DNA of 45,838 nucleotides from Cohaesibacter sp. (GTDB lineage Bacteria > Pseudomonadota > Alphaproteobacteria > Rhizobiales > Cohaesibacteraceae). The DNA lies in NCBI GenBank assembly GCA_025800105.1, contig JAOXSG010000671.1, positions 1-45,838 of the forward strand. Direction: 5' to 3'. Numbering within the stretch: the first letter of the stretch is position 1; every line of letters starts with the position of its first letter. The notes beneath the pieces are model-generated. The model ran no database searches, was not told where the DNA came from, and saw only the letters and a list, made by a program, of their open reading frames with translations. Below, piece after piece: positions 23,134 to 29,483 of the stretch. The position numbers were made by a program, and so were the translations under genes.

Positions 23134-24507
23134 ATGACTTCCATTGCAGAAAGAGACTATAGCTTCATAAAAAACGAAGCTCAGGCAGGTCGAATTAGGC
23201 TTGTCATTATTACTTTCATGTTTGCATTTGCAATACTGGGAGGAAGCTTGATACTTAAAGTATCCGACCTCTTCACCGGAACCATTCTCATAACAATATA
23301 TCTTATAATAATAGTAGGTTTCGCAAGTTACATAGCCAACAAATACGAACAACAAAGAAATATCGACCAGAGAAAAATATGTGACCTCATAGATTGGAGT
23401 CGGGGAAATATTGCCTTTCTCAAAAACTCCACACAGCAAAGTTATATCCGCATCGGTGATGAACACGAGATATTGGAGTGGCTCAACCAAAATGCAGCAT
23501 TTTGGGCCAAAACAAGAGAGGTAAGCAAGGCTCGGATATGGACTACAATCTGTGACTTCCAGCATGAGCTTTTCTATTCTGCTCGCATTATGCTTCTCGA
23601 TCAAAAAACCGACGGATTGCACGAGATCGCCAAACTCAACGAAAGGAATGGAATCCTTCATCTTGAAAGTGCAATAGGTAGATATGTTCAGAACCCAGAA
23701 ACCCCATCTGAACGTATTCTCTACGCCTGCTGTTTTCTCGCCGAGGTTGATTACAACTTTTCGTACACCAGACAAATTGATGACAAAAAAGTCATTTGCA
23801 ATCAGACGCGAATTCGGGAAGACTTGCAGGGGGTTTTTAGAACTACCTTCGACACAGTAAACGAAGAAACCTTCGGGCAAATGGTGCTCAAGGATTTGGT
23901 ATTGGTCGCAATTCAGCAAGCCAGTTCCCTTCAGGAGCAGGTGGATCAGCTGGATATGCTTCGTCGAGACATGACTAGAACTCTGCAAGAAGCAAATTCC
24001 ACTCTCAGCTTGAGACCAGCCGCAAAGCGATGGCGTAACAGCGCCTATTTCAATTTTTTTCTTGCGATAATTGGCCTTTCTCCCTTTGTCCTTATCTGCG
24101 CAAGTTTGATCTTCAATTGGGAAACGATCATAGGCTTCGCACAATACCTTTTCTCTCCTGATAGCAAAGGCTCGCTTCCTATCGATGCCTATCGAAATAC
24201 ACTTAAAGATCTGCCTTGGTCTGCCGTCGTGTTTATCTCCATTCCAGCTATTTTCCTTGCGTGGCTTCTGAAGCACTTTAGCCGAATGTTTGTTCAGGGT
24301 TTCAATCTTGCTAATGATGCCCGCTATCGATCTGCCCTGGCCCAAGTTTATGCCGATGTTGATGCGAAGCATGAACTGACTAACGATCAAAAAAGAATTG
24401 TTTTTGAAGCCATGTTTCGACCTCGTAATGTAGCGCATAACGATGACGGTATACCGTACTCGCCCGTCGAGAACCTGACGGAAGTAGTCAGGGGCAACGG
24501 TAGGTAA
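23134..24507 (+). CDS. Membrane protein of unknown function, DUF6161-like C-terminus
   Basis: 457 aa on the strand opposite to the phage operons. Two transmembrane segments lie near residues 23-45 and 49-69 (LVIITFMFAFAILGGSLIL, ILITIYLIIIVGFASYI). A long soluble region (70-300) follows, with a coiled coil near 265-290 (ASSLQEQVDQLDMLRRDMTR). Two more membrane segments lie near 310-330 and 366-385. The final 70 residues (ANDARYRSALAQVYADVDAK, then DQKRIVFEAMFRPRN) resemble the C-terminus of DUF6161 membrane proteins. The stop is directly followed by the start of the next gene, so the two form one operon. AT content is higher than in the late genes, a sign of separate origin. Phage exclusion is a guess from context. 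No strong ribosome binding site is seen. Confidence 0.7.
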   Translation: MTSIAERDYSFIKNEAQAGRIRLVIITFMFAFAILGGSLILKVSDLFTGTILITIYLIIIVGFASYIANKYEQQRNIDQRKICDLIDWSRGNIAFLKNSTQQSYIRIGDEHEILEWLNQNAAFWAKTREVSKARIWTTICDFQHELFYSARIMLLDQKTDGLHEIAKLNERNGILHLESAIGRYVQNPETPSERILYACCFLAEVDYNFSYTRQIDDKKVICNQTRIREDLQGVFRTTFDTVNEETFGQMVLKDLVLVAIQQASSLQEQVDQLDMLRRDMTRTLQEANSTLSLRPAAKRWRNSAYFNFFLAIIGLSPFVLICASLIFNWETIIGFAQYLFSPDSKGSLPIDAYRNTLKDLPWSAVVFISIPAIFLAWLLKHFSRMFVQGFNLANDARYRSALAQVYADVDAKHELTNDQKRIVFEAMFRPRNVAHNDDGIPYSPVENLTEVVRGNGR

Positions 24508-25209
24508 ATGATCAATCCCTCCCATATCCTCACTTTCAGCTTTGGGGCTGGCGTAACAATTCTGATCATGCTCGGGCTGGGCTATCAGCTCGACGGGGAT
24601 ATGGGCCTTTGCAAGCTCGAAGCCGCAAACAGCGCAGCGGAGACCCCAGCCACCTGCCTGCGCTCTTGGCTCGGTGCCCTTAGCGGCTGGGTAGCTGTCG
24701 TTGGTGCTTTGGGTATAGGTCTGCCAACGCTCAACTGGATGCGTGCGCAAACGCAGCTCCCGACCGTCAAAGCTGAGATTATTGAGCTTGAGAAACTGAT
24801 ACAGAGCCTCAGAGACGCAGACAGTCCTATCGGTGACCTCTATGGTCTTATGGATACTGGAAAATGCAACTGGTCTGATGTGGTCACGCTGGCTAAAAAA
24901 ATTGACAGCAGCCTTAATGTCATTGAGAAGGCTTTTGTTAAAATCCAAACTCTGGGCTTGGAAGGAATTGAGCCAGACATTACTTCTGCAATTAGTATTG
25001 CAAGCGACTTGGCTATGACTTACGGCTTTATGATCCTCCATCATGGAGATAGAGAAGTTAGTGAAGAGATATGGCAAGCTGCGATTGTCGAAAAGTTTGA
25101 AAAAATTAGAAAGTGCCTTGTCCAACACAGAGACGGGTACATCCCAATCCTGACCAATGAATTGGCTAGACTTCGCAAATGGCAATATAGACAAGCAATT
25201 CCTCACTAA
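24508..25209 (+). CDS. Two-TM membrane protein with helical cytoplasmic domain, partner of the upstream gene
   Basis: 233 aa; the ATG follows the upstream stop with no gap. Two hydrophobic segments (ILTFSFGAGVTILIMLGLGY, residues 7-26, and WVAVVGALGIGLPTL, 61-75) bracket a short loop with two cysteines, CKLEAANSAAETPATC. A helical soluble part follows (KAEIIELEKLIQSLRDADSP, then LAKKIDSSLNVIEKAFVKIQ). No family is recognised. The pair is inserted between the antirepressor gene (25224-) and the RNA leader (22.97 kb) and points against both, as an accessory 'moron' cassette does. Superinfection exclusion or abortive infection are possible roles; nothing in the sequence proves them. Confidence 0.7.
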   Translation: MINPSHILTFSFGAGVTILIMLGLGYQLDGDMGLCKLEAANSAAETPATCLRSWLGALSGWVAVVGALGIGLPTLNWMRAQTQLPTVKAEIIELEKLIQSLRDADSPIGDLYGLMDTGKCNWSDVVTLAKKIDSSLNVIEKAFVKIQTLGLEGIEPDITSAISIASDLAMTYGFMILHHGDREVSEEIWQAAIVEKFEKIRKCLVQHRDGYIPILTNELARLRKWQYRQAIPH

Positions 25210-25223
25210 CATCACCGCACCCC

Positions 25224-25934
25224 TCACTCCGCAGCAAACAACCCGCTGGACGTTTCCGCCAGTTTGGTCATGCCTTTTGAGGTGATGCGGACCTGTTCGG
25301 TGATTTTGGATGTACCATCGGCTTTGGTGACTTCTGTAATGCGATGATCCAGCAAGCCTTGGCTGACTTTATCAGCATAGCCAATCCAATGGCTGTTGCC
25401 CGCCCGGCGATAAATCCAGCGCTTTGCTTTTAGCTCGTCAAACAAGTCTTTGGGCCGCTTGCCCAGCGCCTTGGCCGCATCGGTGATACATAGGGTTCCA
25501 TCTGCACGGGAGAGATAATCATAAGAAGCCGCCTTTGGTTTCAGCTCTTCATTTTCGCTTTGCAGCGCCAGCACCTTTTCGACATTATCCAGCAGCAGCG
25601 CTCGCAACACATCGGGATTGTGCAATGCTTTTGCCGGGGCCTGCTCTTCCAGCTCTTGCCACCGGTCAATAATGCGGGCTGTAAATTCCGGCGACAGATT
25701 GGCAACCAGATTGAGGCTTTCTGTCTTATTGAGGCGGAGAATATTTCGGTTCGCGACCCGCCCTTTACCGCTGATATATGGCTCCTCAACTTCAGGAGCC
25801 AATATAATTCCCTTATCTTTCAAACGTCTGGCAACAATCATCACATTGTCATGGCGCTTGCCGCACAGCTCGGCAATCTCGACACTACTCATTGTCATTT
25901 CATTTGAAATATTCACCAAATCAGTCATTGCCAT
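25224..25934 (-). CDS. Phage antirepressor/regulator: Rha-type N-terminus and ANT (KilAC) C-terminus
   Basis: 236 aa. Residues 14-90 (MSSVEIAELCGKRHDNVMIV, then NRNILRLNKTESLNLVANLS) match the Rha regulatory domain (phage_pRha). Residues 125-230 (LKPKAASYDYLSRADGTLCI, then TDAAKALGKRPKDLFDELKA and WIYRRAG) match the phage antirepressor KilAC/ANT domain. Such proteins bind or displace phage repressors. Methionines at 25934 and 25928 both suit the AGGAAAGGAA upstream. It belongs to the leftward early operon behind the CII-like gene. It ends 14 bases from the convergent membrane operon. Confidence 0.92.
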   Translation of the reverse strand: MAMTDLVNISNEMTMSSVEIAELCGKRHDNVMIVARRLKDKGIILAPEVEEPYISGKGRVANRNILRLNKTESLNLVANLSPEFTARIIDRWQELEEQAPAKALHNPDVLRALLLDNVEKVLALQSENEELKPKAASYDYLSRADGTLCITDAAKALGKRPKDLFDELKAKRWIYRRAGNSHWIGYADKVSQGLLDHRITEVTKADGTSKITEQVRITSKGMTKLAETSSGLFAAE

Positions 25935-25973
25935 TTCCTTTCCTAAAATCCTGAAACCAAAAAACAGGCGCCA

Positions 25974-26195
25974 TCACCCTTCCCCCAATGCCTTGTTCAG
26001 CTTGTCGCGAAGCTCTATCGCCTCATGCAGAAACAGGGGGCGCTGGCGGTAATCTTTGGACATGAAGGGACCAGCCACAGAGACAACCGCCGCATTCAAC
26101 CCATGCGCAGGCACATATTCGACATGAATATCGCGCCGCATAGCACCAGCAGAGAGGGAATGGGATCGATAAGGACGATGCTTTGGCTTCAGCAT
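25974..26195 (-). CDS. Small hypothetical protein of the early operon
   Basis: 73 aa from the ATG at 26195, overlapping the upstream gene by 7 bases. Sequence: basic start KPKHRPYRSHSLSAGAMRRD, then a compact domain IHVEYVPAHGLNAAVVSVAG and a helix LFLHEAIELRDKLNKALGEG. A shorter form from the inner methionine (MRRDIHVEY) is possible. I know no family. The tight overlap and operon position support it as a real gene. Confidence 0.6.
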   Translation of the reverse strand: MLKPKHRPYRSHSLSAGAMRRDIHVEYVPAHGLNAAVVSVAGPFMSKDYRQRPLFLHEAIELRDKLNKALGEG

Positions 26196-26473
26196 GGCTC
26201 CTGCCCCTCCACCGTATGCCGCGCCAGCGCATCGACAAAGCACCCGGCATAATCCACCCCATCTCCTTTCCCAAAACCAAAATCAAAAAGCAGACAATCC
26301 CGATTGCCCAAGCCACTGCGCACATGGCTGATCAGCACAATGCGCTCTCCAACGCCAGCAATGCACGGCTCCACCAACCGGCAAAAGAAATCGATTGCAT
26401 CCGCCACACTGCCCGGAACAATCAAAGGCAGGTTTTCGGCCTGTTCAACGTCATAGGAAAAGCTAAAATCCAT
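26189..26473 (-). CDS. Small hypothetical protein of the early operon
   Basis: 94 aa from the ATG at 26473, with GAGGTGA upstream that overlaps the 3' region of the DnaA-like gene. It is acidic at the start (MDFSFSYDVEQAENLPLIVP) with a hydrophobic middle (IAGVGERIVLISHVRSGLG) and ends VDALARHTVEGQEPC. It looks like a small soluble phage protein of unknown function; I see no catalytic motif. Confidence 0.6.
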   Translation of the reverse strand: MDFSFSYDVEQAENLPLIVPGSVADAIDFFCRLVEPCIAGVGERIVLISHVRSGLGNRDCLLFDFGFGKGDGVDYAGCFVDALARHTVEGQEPC

Positions 26474-26482
26474 CACATCACC

Positions 26483-27085
26483 TCACGCAATCACAGCTAT
26501 GCGACGGCGCAGGCCTTCGCCATCTTCGGCAACAGCCCACCAATCCAGAATTGCCCGTTCCAGATTGTCCATTTCCGCTTCAAGGGATGGGCTCATAAGG
26601 CGAAGTGAGTTCACGCTTTGCACAGCATGGCCAACCGTTGCATGATGCCGCCCAAACACCCGACCAACCATGGTGGTTGGACAACCGCCAATCTCAATGG
26701 CCAAATTCTGTACGATGTGCCGCGCACCGGATAGCTCCACCTGATCCCGCCCCGCGCCGAACATCTCGGACGGTTTCAGAAAATAGCGATTGGCCACCGC
26801 ATAGCCCGCAATCACACAATAGGCGAAATGCCGAAACGCCTTGCCTTCCGGCATCGGCACCACTTCCAGCGCGGCAGAGGCATATTCACCAAGCCCATAG
26901 GTGCGGCGAAGCTCCATCTGTCTTTGCGCCCGCAAGGCCAACAGCCCAAAGGGATCTGCCGTGCAGGTCCGCGCCTTTTTGTTGCTCTTGCCAAATGGGC
27001 GGATCACATGCACCCCGTCCACCACTTCAGGCCCAAAGCCAATGGCGTCAAAGGTCAACTGAATGCTGTCAGGCGCACCAGTCAT
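26483..27085 (-). CDS. DnaA domain IV-like DNA-binding protein
   Basis: 200 aa. Residues 120-165 (LSGARHIVQNLAIEIGGCPT, then GRVFGRHHATVGHAVQSV) reproduce the helix-turn-helix and signature of DnaA domain IV, where host DnaA has IGRxFGxRDHTTVxHA. There is no AAA+ ATPase domain, so this is a stand-alone origin-box reader. The N-terminal 110 residues are unlike DnaA; one segment reads FGLLALRAQRQMELRRTYGL. It could bind DnaA-box-like sites for phage replication or regulation. Its start shares ATGA with the CII-like stop, so the two are co-translated. Confidence 0.75.
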   Translation of the reverse strand: MTGAPDSIQLTFDAIGFGPEVVDGVHVIRPFGKSNKKARTCTADPFGLLALRAQRQMELRRTYGLGEYASAALEVVPMPEGKAFRHFAYCVIAGYAVANRYFLKPSEMFGAGRDQVELSGARHIVQNLAIEIGGCPTTMVGRVFGRHHATVGHAVQSVNSLRLMSPSLEAEMDNLERAILDWWAVAEDGEGLRRRIAVIA

Positions 27086-27567
27086 AGCCCACCCTCCTCA
27101 ATCACCTTGATTTCCGCATCCATGGCCACCACAGCACACAGCAAGTCGTCTATCTCTTTGCGAAGATTGGTCTGCTTGGCCTCATCACTGGAAATGCAGC
27201 CATCATCAGCAAGACATTCACCAATGCGTCCGGTCACGTCTGCCATTTCCTTATGGAGTGTGCCAAGTCGCGAAACGATATCGCCAGACGCTTCCACCTT
27301 GGGCAGCTTCACCAGCGTGCAATCATTCGCCCGCGCCATGGCTTGGGTCACAATCGGTCGACCGCAAGATTTTTCAAGATCAATCACCACATCAATGGGC
27401 GCAAATTCAGGATTGCTATTGCGCTGATATCGGCTAAGGGTGGCAAAGCTTACCCGCGTTTCCTCCGCCGCCGCTTCCAACCCAAAGCAAGCCTTGATCA
27501 AAGACCGAACCCCACCCATCAAACGAAGATAGACTTCCCCCTCATGCTTTCGCCCGCATTCGCTCAT
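27082..27567 (-). CDS. CII/CP76-like phage regulatory protein
   Basis: 161 aa. The N-terminal domain (VRSLIKACFGLEAAAEETRV, then SFATLSRYQRNSNPEFAPID and VVIDLEKSCGRPIVTQAMAR) matches phage CII regulators of the CP76 group. The C-terminal half is helical (SRLGTLHKEMADVTGRIGEC) and probably oligomerises. It is the first gene of the leftward early operon, facing the CI-like repressor across a region of palindromic operators. It should choose between lysogeny and lysis, as inferred from the family and position. Confidence 0.85.
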   Translation of the reverse strand: MSECGRKHEGEVYLRLMGGVRSLIKACFGLEAAAEETRVSFATLSRYQRNSNPEFAPIDVVIDLEKSCGRPIVTQAMARANDCTLVKLPKVEASGDIVSRLGTLHKEMADVTGRIGECLADDGCISSDEAKQTNLRKEIDDLLCAVVAMDAEIKVIEEGGL

Positions 27568-27655
27568 GACAAATTATCCTGCATGTTGTCAGTGACAGGA
27601 GCCGTCCGCCATTGAAAGGTAGAAATGAACACAAATCAGACGACTATCTCATATT

Positions 27656-27719
27656 AATAATCTAAAATTATTAGATTTTGTCAATATGACAAATGCGCGA
27701 TAGTCTAAAAAATATAGAT
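27656..27719. promoter_or_regulatory. Immunity control region: operators ATCTA-N7-TAGAT and leftward early promoter
   Basis: Operator 1 (27660-27676) is ATCTA-N7-TAGAT. Operator 2 (27703-27719) is GTCTA-N7-TAGAT, one base off. Between them is the palindrome TTTGTCA-ATA-TGACAAA (27677-27693). A leftward promoter has TTGACA at 27684-27679, followed by an AT-rich -10 region near 27661-27656, so operator 1 covers the spacer between its boxes. A rightward promoter for the repressor may use TATAGA (27713-27718) as -10. Binding by the adjacent repressor is inferred. Confidence 0.7.
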
Positions 27720-27737
27720 CATGCTAATCTATGAATC

Positions 27738-28055
27738 ATGAAACAAAAAGAGATTACAGGACGTTATGCGGATATTGCCCTGCGCTTACGCGCTGCTAGG
27801 GCCTATTTTGATATGTCCCAGAAAGAATTTGCTGAAGCCGCAGACGTGCAGCAAAAGTCCTATAATCAATGGGAAAGCGGGGATTTTCGCGCATCCATTC
27901 AAGGCGCTATAAAGTTGCGTGAAAGATATGGAATATCCTTGGATTTTATATATGTAGGCAACATGGATGCATTACCAACCAAAATGTCTAATGCGCTGAC
28001 ATCCATATTGCGAGAGAGCGCTTCCAATAAATCAAATGACAGAGGTGAAGCTTGA
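27738..28055 (+). CDS. CI-like repressor, XRE/HTH_3 family
   Basis: 105 aa. RLRAARAYFDMSQKEFAEAA, then DVQQKSYNQWESGD is a standard Cro/CI helix-turn-helix, with a short C-terminal part (ISLDFIYVGNMDALP) seen in many alphaproteobacterial phage repressors. There is no Ser-Lys protease domain, so RecA-driven self-cleavage is not expected. No ribosome binding site precedes the ATG; the untranslated leader is probably short. Its last 157 bases overlap a convergent 65-codon gene. It has a same-length relative at 28303. Confidence 0.88.
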   Translation: MKQKEITGRYADIALRLRAARAYFDMSQKEFAEAADVQQKSYNQWESGDFRASIQGAIKLRERYGISLDFIYVGNMDALPTKMSNALTSILRESASNKSNDRGEA

Positions 28056-28096
28056 GCGCCCCTTAGTAATTTTTCAAATCTCTCCTCTTCCGTCAT
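27899..28096 (-). CDS. 65-aa protein antisense to the repressor 3' end (copy A)
   Basis: The ATG at 28096 has AGGAGG (28109-28104) seven bases upstream and a promoter TTGCAA-17-CATAAT (28147-28119) before that. The product is TEEERFEKLLRGAQ, then SFDLLEALSRNMDVSALDIL and a final KDIPYLSRNF. It overlaps the repressor gene by 157 bases tail to tail. Copy B at 28464 has the same length, the same overlap and about 40% identical residues, and the promoter/RBS block is better conserved than the coding part. This suggests a real translation unit or an antisense RNA that controls the repressor. The function is unknown. Confidence 0.6.
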   Translation of the reverse strand: MTEEERFEKLLRGAQASPLSFDLLEALSRNMDVSALDILVGNASMLPTYIKSKDIPYLSRNFIAP

Positions 28097-28163
28097 CACA
28101 CCACCTCCTACAAAAGCAATTATGAGAACAAAGAAGGAACTTTGCAACTGTGAATTTTTACAT
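28081..28163 (-). repeat. Direct repeat copy A: promoter, ribosome binding site and start of the antisense gene
   Basis: This 83-bp block matches 28646-28728 at about 75 of 83 positions (counted by eye). It holds the leftward promoter TTGCAA (28147-28142), a 17-base spacer, CATAAT (28124-28119), the AGGAGG ribosome binding site and the first codons of the 65-aa gene. Confidence 0.85.
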
Positions 28164-28302
28164 CCTAACTTTACCAGTGAATTTCACTACAAAATCTACC
28201 ATAATAAGCAAATAAGAAATTTTCCAATTTTGCGGAACGTGCGAATTTATGCTTCATGAAACACATAACCAGCTCTAACATATCTAATGAAAAGCCTGAA
28301 GT

Positions 28303-28620
28303 TTGAAAAATACCAATCCATCATCAGCAGAACTAGTCACAGAACGCCTGACGTGGATAATCAAAGACTATTTGGATATCAGTCAGAAAGATTTTGGAAA
28401 TAGCACCGGAATCACTCAGCAACAGCTAAGCAATTGGCTTGCAGGCCCACAGAGATTATCCCTTCAAGGAGCCTTGAAGGTGAATGCTGTATACGGAACG
28501 TCGCTGGACTTCTTGTTTCTAGGTCGCGCCGATACATTGCCACACGAAATGCGGACAGCGTGGTTATCAAGACCACGCGTAATGAGCTCTAACACGTCCA
28601 GCGAGAAGTCAGATTCCTGA
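28303..28620 (+). CDS. Second CI/Cro-like XRE repressor (duplicate)
   Basis: 105 aa, exactly the length of the first repressor and about one third identical. The HTH is ERLTWIIKDYLDISQKDFGN, then STGITQQQLSNWLAG; LSLQGALKVNAVYGTSLDFL matches the first copy's LIRERYGISLDFI region. The start is a TTG, since an in-frame stop lies two codons before it; the equal length supports this start. An ATG at 28256 in another frame opens a 16-codon frame that ends on this start (TGA overlaps the TTG), so a small indel or coupling is also possible. It may be a Cro counterpart or a second repressor with other specificity. Confidence 0.75.
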   Translation: MKNTNPSSAELVTERLTWIIKDYLDISQKDFGNSTGITQQQLSNWLAGPQRLSLQGALKVNAVYGTSLDFLFLGRADTLPHEMRTAWLSRPRVMSSNTSSEKSDS

Positions 28621-28661
28621 CAGGCATCAATTAACATATTCAGCCTCTCCTCTTCTGTCAT
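28464..28661 (-). CDS. 65-aa protein antisense to the second repressor 3' end (copy B)
   Basis: The ATG at 28661 is preceded by AGGAGG and a TTGCAA-17-CATAAT promoter (28712-28684). The product is TEEERLNMLIDACQ, then SLDVLELITRGLDNHAV and a final SSDVPYTAFTFKAP. Conserved with copy A are MTEEER, an S-x-D-x-LE core, GN-x-S and the D-x-PY...F-x-AP end. It overlaps its repressor by 157 bases, the same as copy A. The function is unknown; a paired regulatory or antitoxin-like role is possible. Confidence 0.6.
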   Translation of the reverse strand: MTEEERLNMLIDACQESDFSLDVLELITRGLDNHAVRISCGNVSARPRNKKSSDVPYTAFTFKAP

Positions 28662-28728
28662 CACACCGCCTCCTACAAAAGCAATTATGAGAACAAAAAG
28701 TGAACTTTGCAACTCTGGATTTTTGCAT
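28646..28728 (-). repeat. Direct repeat copy B
   Basis: Second copy of the promoter/RBS/start block, 565 bp to the right of copy A. Differences lie mostly in the spacer between the promoter boxes and upstream of the -35 box; the boxes and the ribosome binding site are kept. Confidence 0.85.
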
Positions 28729-28759
28729 ATCCAAAACTTCAAGCAAAAACCAAGAATGC

Positions 28760-28788
28760 TTGACAACCCTCTTACTTCAGTTTTTAAT
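28760..28788 (+). promoter_or_regulatory. Strong rightward promoter for the 28823-30587 operon
   Basis: TTGACA (28760-28765), a 17-base spacer and TTTAAT (28783-28788). The palindrome CTACATGTAG (28790-28799) overlaps the expected start of transcription and may bind the operon's own XRE protein. Confidence 0.65.
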
Positions 28789-28822
28789 CCTACATGTAGA
28801 TTGAAAAAATGAAGTGAGAGCC

Positions 28823-29479
28823 ATGAGCGCGACAGCACAAATTGTCGAAATCATTTCCGACGTTCACGATGAACTCAAAGAACTCGGACTAACACTGGAC
28901 GCTATCCATATCGCTATTCAGAAGGGATATGTCCTCAGATCCTTATGCACAGAAAACAGCCCTAAAACCTCAAAAGGGACAGACAGCTGGAGAGGAACAA
29001 TTGAAGGCTTGAGAGATCAGGTCATTAAAAATAAAGGGGAATGGCGGCGCGCTAACATTGAAAACCTTCCCCTTGTCATCAATGACAAGCGCAAAGTAGC
29101 GATTGGCGTTAAAACTGGCTGCCAATATACAGGCCAGCAAAATAAAACACCAAAGACCAAAAACAGATCAGAAGCCATTCTCCGCCTAGCAGTTATAGAG
29201 AATGGCGGTACAGATGATTTGTTTGGTTACATCCCTGAAAAGCAAACGATAAACGACTTATGCGGGTATGAATTTTGGTTACTACTTATCCATACTACAC
29301 AAACCGCTATCTATGCTGAATTATCTCAGCCATCGTTTTTTTCAAACAGCTCTGAAAGAGTTAATGGATGGTCAAGACGAATCATTTTACCACCATTCCC
29401 ACTTGAAGAGACTGAAGAAGTTACTCCCGAAGAAGTCGGTGACGACTTTGATTTTGAATTGACGAAGAAGAGCGTTTAG
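28823..29479 (+). CDS. Hypothetical protein, first gene of an operon with an XRE-ImmA metalloprotease
   Basis: 218 aa from the ATG at 28823 (a GTG at 28814 is possible). The start QIVEIISDVHDELKELGLTL is helical; the middle (SEAILRLAVIENGGTDDLFG) and the hydrophobic stretch FWLLLIHTTQTAIYAELSQP follow; the end is very acidic (EETEEVTPEEVGDDFDFEL). I recognise no family. It stops five bases before the next gene. The pairing with an ImmA-type protein suggests a substrate, inhibitor or toxin partner. AT-rich codon use sets it off from the late genes. Confidence 0.65.
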   Translation: MSATAQIVEIISDVHDELKELGLTLDAIHIAIQKGYVLRSLCTENSPKTSKGTDSWRGTIEGLRDQVIKNKGEWRRANIENLPLVINDKRKVAIGVKTGCQYTGQQNKTPKTKNRSEAILRLAVIENGGTDDLFGYIPEKQTINDLCGYEFWLLLIHTTQTAIYAELSQPSFFSNSSERVNGWSRRIILPPFPLEETEEVTPEEVGDDFDFELTKKSV

Positions 29480-29483
29480 TGGA

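Noticed and set aside
22687-25227. A 936-codon leftward open frame spanning 22417-25227
   Set aside because: Most of it is antisense to the two rightward membrane genes, whose hydrophobic and coiled-coil patterns are far more protein-like. Only the last 89 codons have a good ribosome binding site and are kept.
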